A DNA stretch of 24,835 nt, from the NCBI GenBank assembly GCA_000969725.1, contig JXSR01S019158.1; one strand, written 5' to 3'. Below the pieces are notes generated by a model. That model was not told the DNA's origin and searched no databases. It worked only from the letters and a program-made list of their open reading frames with translations. Positions 9,421 to 20,017 of this stretch are shown in pieces; within the stretch, counting starts at the first letter, position 1, and each line of letters opens with the position of its first letter. Source of the DNA: Ophiothrix spiculata (lineage: Eukaryota > Echinodermata > Ophiuroidea > Amphilepidida > Ophiotrichidae). The position numbers and the translations under genes were made by a program.

Positions 9421-9600
9421 GTGTCAGAAGCTGAAAAACTGACTTTTCTGATAGGCAATGGCAATGAAATGATACAGTACCTTAGCCAAGATAACAGACA
9501 ACTCATCCATAAACACCTATGTAACCCTTTATTTTGTCAATGGATGGGGGAATTCTATTCTGATATAATCTGCTGTCATAATGACTACCTAAAGCTTTAA
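9421..9600 (+). CDS. Short hypothetical open frame, doubtful
   Basis: ATG at 9421 to TAA at 9600 gives 59 codons, and the frame is open upstream to about 9373. Residues MVSEAEKLTFLIGNGNEMIQ start it, and a cysteine-rich end (IICCHNDYLKL) closes it. The composition is mixed and protein-like. There is no recognisable domain, promoter or nearby poly(A) signal, and the nearest AATAAA-like words are more than 500 bases away. It may be part of an exon, a decayed gene or chance. I do not recognise it. Confidence 0.2.
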   Translation: MSEAEKLTFLIGNGNEMIQYLSQDNRQLIHKHLCNPLFCQWMGEFYSDIICCHNDYLKL

Positions 9601-10165
9601 CCTTTGGAAGCTTTCTATCAGTATCTGGCTTGTATGTCTCCAACCACAACTGGCCTCATTGAGATGCTGTGTCACGGATGATAATTACAGATAGTGCTAT
9701 GTGTCTCAGTAACATACTGTAAACTGTTGACGGCACTGTTGTCAAAAGGTAGAATCCATCATCTCTGTTCAACAACTCCTGCATTTTTTGATGAATGACT
9801 GCTTTCAGCCAAGAGAGATTTCAATCTTGATTACCCTGTGAGGAGATGTGAACAATTAAAATCTTCATAACATTTATAACAATTATTTCACAAACAACCA
9901 GCTCCACTCTGCAAATAAAGTAAAAATGAAGTATGTGTATTACAGATATATTGCAAGTTACTTCTTGTTCACTCGGAAACATCCTGCAAAAAAAGAACAG
10001 ACGACAAATTCTCTTGCATATCTTTAAGGCAGTATATACAACATCAAACATATCTACATACAACCTTCAAGCATGGGAGTGGACTGAAGTACAATTGTAT
10101 GGTAATAGAATGTATCTGCAATGCTAAATAAATGCATATATTACATTTTTACTTTATTGGACATA
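9601..10165. other. Unassigned sequence
   Basis: No supported feature. Overlapping short frames on both strands (9821-10063 minus, 9933-10127 plus) overlap each other and have no supporting signal. CAATAAAG, read on the minus strand near 10155, could serve as a poly(A) signal for the minus-strand exon candidate just downstream in coordinates. Confidence 0.35.
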
Positions 10166-10169
10166 ACTC

Positions 10170-10373
10170 ATATCATGTAATTAGAGATTAAAAGATAATA
10201 TTTATTGTTTTGCCTGTCATCTATCATCCAATACATAATGGACATCCCTTGCAAGGGTGCCCATTGTTGTTCTAAATCAAAACAAAGGAGAACTGCTATT
10301 TTTTTGCCATTTTCTAAATCATCTAATGCCTCTTTAATAGGCTTCAGGTCATAATCCACTTGGGCGAGAAAGG
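10170..10373 (-). CDS. Candidate minus-strand terminal exon, unknown gene
   Basis: Read on the minus strand, a pyrimidine-rich acceptor (TTACCTTTCTCGCCCAAG) is followed by an open frame starting VDYDLKPIKEALDDLENGKK and running about 60 codons to a stop near 10168. An AATAAA lies inside the frame's 3' part and another just beyond the stop, near 10155. This would fit a last exon. The first 15 residues are helix-like and recur in four other copies of the local repeat, which makes them the best conserved part. The tail after LENGKK reads less like protein. I do not recognise the family. It may be a real last exon whose upstream part was duplicated, or a pseudo-exon carried by a repeat. Confidence 0.3.
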
Positions 10374-11548
10374 TAACCGGACGACTGGCATGTTTCAATA
10401 TTTACTCTAGAGTCTAGACTTCAGAATTAAACTTCCCACAGGATTTACTACGTATAAGATACATCGGAAAGATTCACAAGCTGTATGATAACTTGTATGG
10501 GCTTGAATATTACTGAATGTTTTTGGCTGAAAGTCATCCAAAGCTCTTTTAATAGGCTTCAGGCCGTAATCCACTTGGCTGAGAAAAGTAACTAGTTACA
10601 ATATTTACTCTCAGAATTCAGAAAAACTCTCCATAGGATTTACTACGAATAAGATACATCTGAAAGGTTCACAGGCTGTATGATAACTTGTATGGGCTTG
10701 AATAATGCTGAATGTCTTTGGCTATTTTTCTGAAAATCATCCAATGCCTCTTTAATAGGCTTCAAGCCATAATCCACTTGGATGACAAAGGTAACCAGCA
10801 GATGGAGATATTCAATATTTACTCTTGAGTCTAGACTTCAGAATGTAAACTCTCCATAGGATTTACTACGTATAAGATACATCCAAAGATTCACAAGCTG
10901 TATCATGTAACTTGTAGATACTTTGCTGAAAGTTTTTGGCGATTTTTTTGAAACTCATCTGGTCCCTTTTAAAGTATTTTTGTTTATTAAGTTTCCCTGC
11001 GTACTGCATCATTAAACTTGAGCGTATCGCACATGATCGTCAGTGTTTCACAAGCACTGAAATTAGACCGATCATACCTGTAAATTGTGCATAAATGAGT
11101 TGACTTTCACTAAACCAGAGTAGCAACATGTGTCGTGCTCCAAAAACCTGTGAATGGAAAAAAACACTTAATTCTTAAAAATACTGTAATAGGCTTCAGG
11201 TCATAATCCACAAGAAAGAGAAAAGAAACATGCAGACTGAGATGTTTTAATATTGGGGTCACGTGTTCTACATAGCATACATTAGAAAGAAGCATAGTAG
11301 GATGCACAAGTATCTTGAATGGTCATAAATATTGCTGAATATTTTTGGCCTTTTTTTCTGAAAATCATCAAATGTCCCTTTAATAGGCTTCGGGTCATAA
11401 TCCAAACAGGTGAGAAAGATAACCAGAAGACTGGCATGTTTCAATATTTACTCCAGAGTCTAGACTTCGGAATGTTAACTCTCCATCTAGGGGTCATTAC
11501 AATAAAAGATAAATACAAGAGAAAGATTCACAAGGTACATACATGTTT
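10300..11548 (-). repeat. Tandem ~200-bp units with a recurrent exon-like block
   Basis: The word AATAGGCTTC starts at about 10336, 10551, 10754, 11188 and 11382, giving spacings of 215, 203, 434 and 194. The gap at 434 holds a decayed unit. Each copy is followed by RTAATCCACTTG-like and GAGAAAGGTAACC-like words. The copies at 10336, 10551, 10754 and 11382 are also followed by TTTACTC, CTAGACTTC, AGGATTTACTACG-like and GATTCACAAG words, so the unit is more than the exon block. On the minus strand the block reads V/L-D-Y-D/G-L/P-K-P-I in all five copies. Outside this block the frames diverge. I infer tandem duplication of an intron plus exon start, followed by decay. Confidence 0.8.
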
Positions 11549-12650
11549 AACGATCAAGGAAGTTCAGCTGTTAGGTCCTTGATATCTTTCATTTTTAAAA
11601 GTTGTTGATGGATGATAATTTTTAAACCAAAAAAGAGGGACAATGTGCTTTATCATACGTGCATGGCAAAACCCTAACACAGAATTTGAAATGCTAATCA
11701 ATTAATGCAAATTAGCAGGTCTCCCTATTAAAGTCATGTGAAGAAAACCTTTTCATTTTTACACGTCTGGTGCACCAAGATTAAAGTTTAAACGCAACTG
11801 ACATGATACTTGTGAGCTCACGTGATTTGTCTGGTCTGTTGCTGTGCGACTTGATGATTGATTTGAATGGCTTGTTGTTCGCGCATGGTGCAATTTTGTC
11901 CCACCCAGAGTGAAAAGGTTTTTTTTCCAGTTAACTATAGATGATCCAGTTAACTATAGATGATGTGACAAATTTGAGCTCCAATAGTTTACAGTAGAAA
12001 ATGTTCTAAGCTATCTCACCCGATAATGATGTGTGGGTACTTTCTTCCTTAAGACTCTGTCACAGATCACCGTATCTAGGAAAATGCACATCTAACGTAC
12101 TTAAATGTTGTTTTGATATTGTTGTCTGAAACTTCAGAAGATTCAGATAACTAGTTATCACATTTTCAAATTGTGCTAAGATATGATACCAATTGCAACA
12201 TATATCTCTTAGTATATCACTATGACTTTAAACCTTTTGAGTGCTCAACATGACTATAGTGGGATTGAATAGAAAAAAAAATGACATTTTTTGGCCATTT
12301 TAGACAACCTCAAAATGCTAATAAATATAGTATGATGTAATCCTTGTGGAAGAAACAGAACATCAAGAACAATCAAATACATCCAACCTTTTCACATAGA
12401 ATCCTAACAATTAAGCTTAACTTGGTGCAATGTTCCTGTTTGCTGCAGCAAACTACGACAAAGTGATACAAAATTTAGTTTCAAATTGCAGCAGAGTCAA
12501 CTTCTTGTGAGAAACTCAAGGATACCCACACCTGATCAAACCAAATAGAAATGCTATGTGTGGGTAACACACCGCTATCCCGGATTTGACTTAGATATGT
12601 AATGTTATTACAAGGAAGCTTCATTGATCCCTGTGGTTATTCTGTTAATT
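11549..12650. other. Unassigned stretch with small repeats
   Basis: No gene seen. A 19-bp direct repeat of TTAACTATAGATGATCCAG-type sequence lies near 11932-11965. The word GTGTGGGTA occurs at about 12031 and 12568, and in inverted form at about 12524, which may mark a very decayed foldback element. The interior is AT-rich without open frames of note. Confidence 0.4.
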
Positions 12651-12659
12651 GCTGATTAA

Positions 12660-12800
12660 GGAGCATTAATCAATCAGCTCACTGGGTTAATGAATTAATG
12701 AACATTAATCACTCGTTCACTGGGTTAATGAGTTAATGAACATTAATCACTCATCTCACTGGGTAAATGAGTCAATGAACATCAATCAATAGTCTAATGG
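12660..12800 (+). repeat. 38-bp minisatellite, about 3.5 copies
   Basis: Units contain GAACATTAATCACTC, then TCACTGGGTTAATGAGTTAA and T, repeated head to tail with substitutions. The unit length is 38-39 bp. The array starts at GCATTAATCAATCAG and fades near ACATCAATCAATAG. Confidence 0.85.
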
Positions 12801-12944
12801 GAGTTAGCGAGTCATCTTGAATGTTTTATTACAAATTAACCTAGTTATTGATAAATTATGAATGACAATTTGCAGCAAAACGGCCATGTTGGGGAAGAGT
12901 AAAAACAATCTGTTCTGATTCTAAACTAAAGCTGCGGAAGTTGC

Positions 12945-13335
12945 GTACTATCAGCTACTATGCCGATAGCGGATGGGTATGCTGTCAGCAGTAGATACAT
13001 GATGAAATAGTATGCTATCTATCACAGTGGATAGCTTGCAGTGAATAGCAGCTAACGGATAACAAAGTGTTCTATTGGTAACAGATAATTAATTTGTGGT
13101 ATGCCATCAGCAGTTGATAGTGGATGAAGTAGTGTGCTATCAGCAGTAGATAACTGAGAGATAGCATGTTGACAGTAGTAGATGGCCAATGTGGGTAGCT
13201 TGCTACAAACAGCAGCTAACTGATAGCACAGTGTTCTTTAAGCAGTAGATAGCTGATGAACTAGTATGCTTTCAGCAGCATCTAGCAAATTAATTAGCAG
13301 TTGATCTATGTAGTATGTTATTTAGTAGTAAATAA
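12945..13335 (+). repeat. Degenerate repeat of GCTATCAGCAGTAGATAGC type
   Basis: Irregularly spaced variants of ATGCTATCAGCAGTAGATA recur across the stretch: at 12980 (GCTGTCAGCAGTAGATA), 13100 (CCATCAGCAGTTGATAG), 13138 (CTATCAGCAGTAGATAA), 13240 (TAAGCAGTAGATAGC) and 13268 (CTTTCAGCAGCATCTAGC). GATGAAATAGTATGCT-like linkers lie between some of them. The period is variable, so this is a decayed tandem repeat. A similar motif set appears in inverted orientation near 24640-24760. There is no open frame. Confidence 0.6.
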
Positions 13336-13486
13336 TGCTTACTTTCGCATTTTTTCTTATTGATTTAAACTGTATCATTAGGAAAAAATAAGTACACCTG
13401 TAAGTAATCAAAAGATAGGGGTGATACCTAAACAAAAATAGGGCCATCCATCCCAGATTGAAATGGGTCGAGCTCAGACAAACATC

Positions 13487-13529
13487 CCCTCTCCCCACCC
13501 CCACCCCCACTGACACACACACACACCCC
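13487..13529. repeat. C-rich and CA simple repeat
   Basis: A CCCCCA-type tract is followed by a (CA)n run. The minus-strand open frame here (13322-13540, reading CVCVSVGVGVGRGD) is a translation of this simple repeat. Confidence 0.85.
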
Positions 13530-13908
13530 ACATGTATCACGCTGACATAAGGTCATTACCGATTCAATTGGAGCACCTACACAGTAGCTGTATGTTTCAT
13601 TATCATATCCTTATCAGGATTACTGCAGTTTGACTCAGCTGTAAGGGGAAAGTGACCCTACATGTCGACATCAAAGCTAGCCTATCATCCATGATGCTAT
13701 TGTGATGTCGCTAACCATTATCTGGGAGACCTACATAGGGTAATTAATTGCGACAGATTCTACAGGTGTATGTGCATGTATCAAGGGTATTCAATAAGTT
13801 TGTGACCTAAGGTAGAAGGAGATAATCTGTGCAGTTTTTATGTGATGTATTTCAGTAGGATTTATGAAAATATGGAAACAAATATAAGCTTTTATATCAC
13901 AGAAACTT

Positions 13909-14382
13909 AAAGGTATTAGCCACGATTACACATGGATATGAAAATTTGTAAAAACTTCCTTGAATCAAGGAAACGCATGATAGAATCAAAACAAACAAAC
14001 AAACAAACCTTTTTTATTTGTTCTTAAAAATGATCCCCCCCCCCCACTTCGTTCCTTAACAAACTTGTTGACAGTGTTTCTATTTTCCTAAATTTTCAAT
14101 TTCAGAATGTGTGTTTGTTGTTTTAAAATGGCTTATGATAGTTTAGATATGTTAAATACATACAAATACATGATATCTTTACCAAATTGGTTTGGTAGAT
14201 GCAAAACAGTTTTGAGTTTTAGAATGCTTAAATATTTACTTATAACTTCACAAAGATAGAGAATATATCTGAACTACTTGCAGGCTGTAATGGTATCTGT
14301 ATGTTCTTTCTATACATATCAAAAAATAAGTATGTTCCATAACAAGTGAACTTTGAAAATCACGATTGTGGCTACTGCCTTT
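13909..14382. mobile_element. MITE, family 2 (AAAGGYAKTAGCCAC ends)
   Basis: The left end reads AAAGGTATTAGCCACGATTA. The right end, in reverse, reads AAAGGCAGTAGCCACAATCG. These are inverted repeats of at least 20 bp with few differences, 474 bp apart. The interior is AT-rich and non-coding, with an (AAAC)n run at 13988-14007 and a C-tract near 14034-14045. No transposase is present. The target-site duplication is not clear, so the superfamily is left open. Confidence 0.8.
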
Positions 14383-14804
14383 GCCAGTTAGAGGATTCTA
14401 TGAGTTGATTTTGTCCCTTCAAAACTAAAGAAACAACAACAAAACTGATCTTACATGCATTAACCTTAAAACCGCTCTATCGAGTACCACACCCATGAAT
14501 TTAAAAGACAAGATGTAAAAGATTACTTTTCAGATAGCAAGAACAGGCTGCATATTTCACAATGTCATGGAGGACATGAATGTGGGAGTTCTTGTTATAA
14601 TATTGGTTATTTTTGTATCAATTTTAATTCTTAATTCTAAGCTTATCTCAATACAGACAAGTTTAAATTTTCTGTGAAATCAAAGCTAAACCAGATATTT
14701 GCTGGAAACTTTCATCAATTAAGTTGAACAATATAACATAGTAATAAAAAATGATAGAAAAGACATAGCTTAGTTCAGTACTGGCTTAGTTCCTCCTGTC
14801 TCAG
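14383..14804. other. Unassigned sequence
   Basis: AT-rich, with no supported open frame or repeat. Two copies of GCTTAGTTC lie just before 14800. Confidence 0.35.
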
Positions 14805-14998
14805 GCTATGAACATATTGAACACCCCTTAGAGCATTATTACCCTCGGGAAGGGCCACTCAAACATAACTTTGTATTCTGTCGGAGGCAGTTGTTGAATT
14901 TAGCATACTCAGTCCTTGTTACTGGAGTGAAACTTACTATGCGATGTTTATGGAGTGAACCAATATTTCCACAAGATGCTTCCGCTCTGATTCATTAA
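14805..14998 (+). other. Open stretch after a good acceptor site, doubtful exon
   Basis: TTAGTTCCTCCTGTCTCAG resembles a strong 3' splice site. It is followed by 63 open codons ending at TAA 14996-14998, beginning YEHIEHPLEHYYPREGPLKH. GC is higher than in the flanks. I recognise no domain, and an in-frame stop lies upstream at 14771. If real it would be a last coding exon, but no clear poly(A) signal follows closely. Chance is a live alternative. Confidence 0.15.
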
Positions 14999-15444
14999 TA
15001 TTTACTTTCATTAAAGATGAAACACATGTTTTTGAACAATACATCGAAGAAATGGGATGATACAAAAATTAATTTAGCTGAAAATGTAAATTTTGTAGAC
15101 TTTTTCATTGACCTCTAATGCAATGTTTCACGCCAGGGAGTAACAGCCTCAATTGACCAATCAAAGGACTGGATTCTAGTCTGTGACATCAGTGTGTCCA
15201 ACAGAATATATGCATCATTCATTGATGGTAGTCAAAATGAATTAAACAAACAAACAAAAAAAGGCCATGAAATGATTACAAAATATACTTCAAAAAGTAT
15301 ATATGTAAACAAAAACCGGAATGAATTGAGCTTGGATTGAAAATGTTGAATACACTCTAATAAGAATTTTGTAATTTTGAGAACTTTTACACCAAACTTA
15401 CAAATGAGTATACAAATCCCTTCTTTTAAAGAGCACTTTGAAGA
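14999..15444. other. Unassigned sequence
   Basis: AT-rich. The minus-strand frame at 15232-15447 is hydrophobic, low-complexity translation of AT-rich DNA (Phe/Leu/Ile-rich) with no supporting signal. Confidence 0.35.
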
Positions 15445-15454
15445 CATCTAATCA

Positions 15455-15957
15455 TAGGCGGACTGGCAATGGTAGCGTTTTGGCGATCGCCACATGGGCC
15501 GCTAGGTTTTGGGCCACTCAGGGCCGGTTACTCACAAAAAAGAAAGAGGAAATAAAACGGAGAAAAGAAAGGGGAAATGGATGAAGGGAGGAGAAAGAAA
15601 AAAAAAGGAAGAAAAAAAGAAGAAAGGGAAGAAGACCGTGATCTTGATATGGGCCGGTTATTCTGTAATCAGGCTTTAAAGACGACCCTGGGGTTAACTC
15701 AACTCAAATTTACTTTGGTTAATAATAAATAATATGTGTTGTGTATATTTCTATGATTTTTGCTTTAAAGTAGTGACTAAATTCACATTCTTTGACCCCT
15801 AAGTTTGCATAAAACACCATATTTTCCAGGGGCTTCACCTCCTGGAGCCCTAAGGCGGGCCCATCCATTACACGTTACGCTCGCTTTGCTGCCATGGTCG
15901 AAAGGGCCGCTTTAATATTTTTTGCCATGGCCAGTTTGAGAACACAGTCTGCCCCTG
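15455..15957. mobile_element. Non-autonomous hAT-like element with purine tract
   Basis: The left end TAGGCGGACTGGCAATGG and the right end, in reverse (CAGGGGCAGACTG), fit the hAT terminus type CAGGGGCGGACTGG. A perfect 10-bp direct repeat, CATCTAATCA, flanks it (15445-15454 and 15958-15967). hAT duplications are 8 bp, so two bases are probably shared by chance or the ends have eroded. The interior contains several GGGCC words, a homopurine tract of about 100 bases (about 15536-15643) and no transposase frame. Confidence 0.85.
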
Positions 15958-15967
15958 CATCTAATCA

Positions 15968-16505
15968 CAATTCTCAGTTTAAACACCCCTTGTATGTTAT
16001 TTCTGGTCTCACATGCTTACAATCTGCTAACTTGGCTTTTCCTGGAGTACTTCCCTCAAGCTGTGTGTTTTAGAGAGTATTCACTGCTTAGAGCTATTAT
16101 GGGTTATTCAGATTTAATTTATTTTCATGTAATAATCAAGCATAATTCAGCACCATTTGTACTTTCATTAAAAGATGGAAATCAGCCAATCATTAACATT
16201 ACTTGACCAATCAAATTATTTGATATAAGGTTTATGATAGTAGCTAGATGGTTTGATTTAACAAATACCGAACTAAAAACCAGTAGCAGCACCAGCATCT
16301 CATTTCTGGAGGGCAAGACTAATTTCTGGGGGGCAAAAAAATCATAAAATAATTTGTGTGTGTAGGACACAAAAATTGTTTGACCAAAAATTTAATACGA
16401 GCATAGTGCGCAAAATTTTTTCTGACAAATTTGTTTATTTTGGCTTAAAAATACCTGTTTTTGACTAAAATAATGATATTTAATAGTGAAATAAACAAGA
16501 AGCGC
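15968..16505. other. Unassigned sequence
   Basis: The open frames 15994-16206 (plus) and 16182-16370 (minus) are hydrophobic, lack signals and overlap each other. TTTCTGGAGGGCAAGACTAA and TTTCTGGGGGGCAAAAAAAT near 16302-16345 form a short duplicated motif of a kind often seen at eroded transposon ends. No element can be delimited. Confidence 0.35.
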
Positions 16506-16945
16506 GTACAATTTGAGTGGTTCTCTGGCAAAATGAGCGGAAAGTCGCGATGTTCAAAATTGAGTTTATGGCATATTGTAATTCTCTATAATCTCAGCTT
16601 TCGAATGATATATAATATGTCATACTTTCTTTCTACAATTTTCGTTTATCGATCGAAATACCAGGCAGTCCACTCAAAATCTGGCAGTAAAAAATTGTTG
16701 CAAATCAATTTTAAAATTCCTGTTTACTATAGTGTCTAATAGCAAAACACGATCAATTACCCATGAATAATAACACTTCCCTGCGTAATTGACCTTCAAA
16801 ATGCAAGATATAAGTTAACACTGATGTGTTTTATGTCAAAAACAAAATTTGATCTTTTCATCATATTTCTACTTTAGCAGCCATTTATTCAAAATCTTGA
16901 ATCGCGACTTTCCGCTCATTATGCAAGAGCACCACACATTTGTAC
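16506..16945. mobile_element. MITE, family 1 (full copy)
   Basis: The left end GTACAATTTGAGTGGTTCTC plus TGGCAAAATGAGCGGAAAGT and CGCGA is mirrored at the right end by GTACAAATGTGTGGTGCTCT plus TGCATAATGAGCGGAAAGTC and GCGA (read in reverse). The inverted repeats are therefore about 45 bp. The interior aligns in reverse orientation with the copy at 566-1010. The frame at 16461-16739 (92 codons) is only a translation of the terminal repeat and interior. No transposase is present. Ends in GTAC; no clean target-site duplication was identified. Confidence 0.85.
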
Positions 16946-17019
16946 ATTACCTTATTTCATCAATACTTTTTCATTTGATGTCTTTAATATTTATTCAAAT
17001 TATCTACATTAATCAGAAA

Positions 17020-17530
17020 TATAAACACACAGTAAATCAGCACACTTTTCATATACATTTCTGCACTTTCTATACTGATTCTGTATTGTGCTCAAAATTA
17101 CTTGATTCATTTGAAGATTATTATAAAGACACAAAATCTTGTTACAAAATTCTGTATTTACATCTTTATATGTGCATTCAATGCTTTCAATAGTTTTGTT
17201 TTGAAAAAAACACCTATTTGGTTATTTGTAGATATCATTACTCACAAAAAATCAACTTAAACACACAGAAAATATTTAAAAAATTCTGCATTTTTAACAT
17301 TGCATATGCATTTATTTAATTTCATTAAATAGTTTTGTTCTTGAAAAAAAAAAATTTGGTTTAAAAATATAACTATTCATAGAAATAAAAAAATACTCAA
17401 AAATGTTTCACAGCATTTGGCATATTCAACATGGCATGTGTATTCAGGCTTTCAATTCAGATAGTTTTGTTTTTAAATACTTCTATACGGTTGAAAATAA
17501 TACTTTACAACTGCAGGTAGAAAATTGTGT
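17020..17530 (+). repeat. Degenerate ~125-130-bp tandem repeat
   Basis: TTTCAATAGTTTTGTTTTGA (about 17186), CATTAAATAGTTTTGTTCTT (about 17323) and TCAGATAGTTTTGTTTTTAA (about 17456) mark equivalent points about 130 bases apart. Each is preceded by a TGCATATGCATT-like or GGCATGTGTATTCA-like word and by an AAATTCTGCATTT-like word. About three copies can be recognised, with a possible older one before 17135. Plus-strand frames in this stretch (16849-17193, 17403-17672) are Phe/His/Ile-rich translations of the repeat. Confidence 0.55.
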
Positions 17531-19000
17531 TGCAATATTCCACATTTCCATTATCGCCTTTGCAATCCAACTTCTTTCAACATCGTTTTTATTTTTTGTT
17601 TCAAAATTCTCTATTACTCTTAGCAATACTATGCACACCGTTCATCAAGCATGTACTACGTGCAAACACTAGAGTCTAAGGAACTTGAATCAGAGTTAAG
17701 ATTCTAACATTGTCCCATTCATTCAAATGAACTTATGTTGCATATTACAACACATGACATGTTAGTTTTGGATATTGCATGGAGAGACACAGATGTACAC
17801 TTAAGATGGGTAGGATTCCTTTGGGCACTTCTTTATTGCATTGAATGTTAACATGGGCGAGTCACTTTATTAAAATCTGTCATAGAATTGTTCAAGTGCA
17901 TGCACATATGGATACATGTTATATTTGTCAAATTGAAGGTAAGAACAGAGCGCAAGTGAATTCAAATACACACACATTATACATTATTTTAACTGTCAAG
18001 TAAGAACAGGGAGTAAAAGGTATAAAAGTCTTATGTATTATGCTCTTACTTCACTCATTACTGTTTGCAAGGGTGGGCTAAAGACTGAAAACTTCTCCCT
18101 GGTAGACACTAGAAGGTAAACTTGAGTTATTTCTCAAAACTGAAAAGTTCCAAAAGAAAGATTACACAATCACAAACGCACAAAAGTATGATAAAACATG
18201 TTTAATATTTTCTATTTCAGCACATTTACCATGTTTACCAACACAAACAAACTATTTGTTTTTTGAAACACAGTTTCCTTTTTCCTCCTTTAATTTTGTT
18301 TTCTTTGACCCCTATTTCTCTCCCTTTGCTTCAAAATTCCCCCTATTTTACAAGGTTAGAAAAATTACACACTTTACCCACACCTATATAGTTACACCAC
18401 AGTCCTTTAACCAAATATAAACCTAAATGAATTGCAAAGATTGCTTGCAGCCCCCTAAACAAAATAATGATGTACAAAAAAAGGACCCACAAAAATCAAG
18501 GCCCATATAAAAAGTATCTGAACCACAAAAAACCTCAAAAAATGATTTTGTTTTGTAAAACACTTCTCAAGGCATGTTTACATCTATTGAAAAACCTTCG
18601 TTTATTTTTTATTTGTTTGCTTTTTTTTGTTGCTTGTCACTTTTTCAAAAACACTGAAATGGGTCAACCAAAATGAAAATGTTACTTTAAAAAAAATGGC
18701 TGGAGACCTGCTGCAGCCAAATACAAGTGGTTTGATCAGAAATGGAAAATTAATGTAAAAAACAATTATCCTTAAAATAAACCTTTTCAAAATCTATTCG
18801 GAAATCTCTTGAACGCCGATCATGTGGTCATTTTTTCAACCAATCACGTACAAACTCATCAGTATGCAGATTTTGTCAACAAAATTTTCTGAAAATCTCT
18901 TGCATTTTCAGTGCAATAAAAGTGAAAAATAAATATAACCAGACCCATACATTATTAGATGCACTAATTCTGAACAACTTCTGGCTGGTGGTACCACACG
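17531..19000. other. Unassigned AT-rich sequence
   Basis: I see no gene, RNA or delimited repeat in this stretch of about 1.5 kb. Open frames such as 18467-18676 (plus) and 18602-18790 (minus) are Lys/Phe-rich, overlap each other and have no supporting signal. Confidence 0.4.
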
Positions 19001-19187
19001 CTCACTAACACAAAGAGTGAAATTTCCATTTTAAATCGGCTGATTAAGCTTAAGGTTTCAAGTCACATCAGGCCGATTATACTAAAAGTGCCTCGTTAGT
19101 GCTAACCCTAATTATTACAAGTTCAAATTCGTATGCAGTCAGTTAATGTGGACGTGGACGTAACATTCTGGGTATTGTGTTAGTGAG
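19001..19187. mobile_element. Small MITE with CTCACTAACACAA ends
   Basis: The perfect 13-bp inverted ends CTCACTAACACAA (19001-19013) and TTGTGTTAGTGAG (19175-19187) bound 187 bp. A second inner inverted pair, ATCGGCTGAT / ATCAGGCCGAT, lies at about 19036 and 19068. No coding capacity. The target-site duplication is not evident. Confidence 0.65.
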
Positions 19188-19778
19188 TCACTTTTTCTGG
19201 CAGCAATTGCCGGAAAATATAAAATCAGCTTCGGGAATTCACGGAAAGTCATGTTTTGAAGAGGTCTATTATGATGTTTAAATAGTAATGGTCTTAGGTA
19301 GAATTTCAGCAATTTTTACCACTTAGCTAAGAATATAACAAGTATTACAAGTTTGGTAAATTGGGGTGACGAAGATGATGAGAAACATTTAACGAGTGTG
19401 CCTATTGACTATGACATTAAAACTCATATGATTAAATGTAGGGTATCAAAGAAAAAGGTTATTGAAAATAATAGTATTAAAATATTAAACTGTTTATGAA
19501 ATCCAACACTTCAATCAATAATTTGAAATCTAGGGTGTGAAAGAAAAATGTGTGTCAGGTTAAATATATGTATCAAAATAAATATCATCATTAATCATAA
19601 GATAATCTTTGAATAAATAATGACAGCAAGTTCTTCTATGCTATTCTGTATTGTTAAATTGAAAGAACATAGAATAAAATTTGACCACCACAAAAGGGCC
19701 ATGATGTTGTTCTTCTTTTCTGTCTTTTTAGTACAGTTTGTAATTCACGCATTTAAGAAAATACTACACCTATAGTGT
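19188..19778. other. Unassigned sequence
   Basis: No feature supported. A CACGGAAAGTC word at about 19240 weakly recalls the family 1 MITE terminus, but no partner end is present. Confidence 0.35.
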
Positions 19779-19836
19779 TGAATAATATCTTTATAAATAA
19801 AGATATTATTCAAAGAAGGTCATTTTTGTGACCTTC
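19779..19836. repeat. Two adjacent perfect hairpins
   Basis: The first (19779-19812) has a perfect 15-bp stem, TGAATAATATCTTTA / TAAAGATATTATTCA, with a 4-base loop. Two bases later the second (19815-19836) has an 8-bp stem, GAAGGTCA / TGACCTTC, with a 6-base loop. The pair could be a foldback remnant or a structured RNA end. No gene adjoins it on either side. Confidence 0.85.
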
Positions 19837-20017
19837 AAAAGTTTAGATTTATTGTATTTATGGACATTTTGTCACTCCAATCGGTAGCCTATATGATGAT
19901 TTTTAAAAAGGCTATCTTTACTTAGATAAGAGAATAGAGAAATACACATCGTACACTAGAACATTAATAACAATCAAACAAATCACAAACAGGACAGGAT
20001 TTCATTTTATTAGAAAA

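Noticed and set aside
13322-13540. Minus-strand frame with CVCVSVGVGVGRGD
   Set aside because: It is a translation of the CA and C-rich simple repeat.
16461-17672. Plus-strand frames of 70-114 codons rich in Phe, Ile, His and Lys
   Set aside because: They lie in MITE or tandem repeat sequence and have the composition of random AT-rich DNA.
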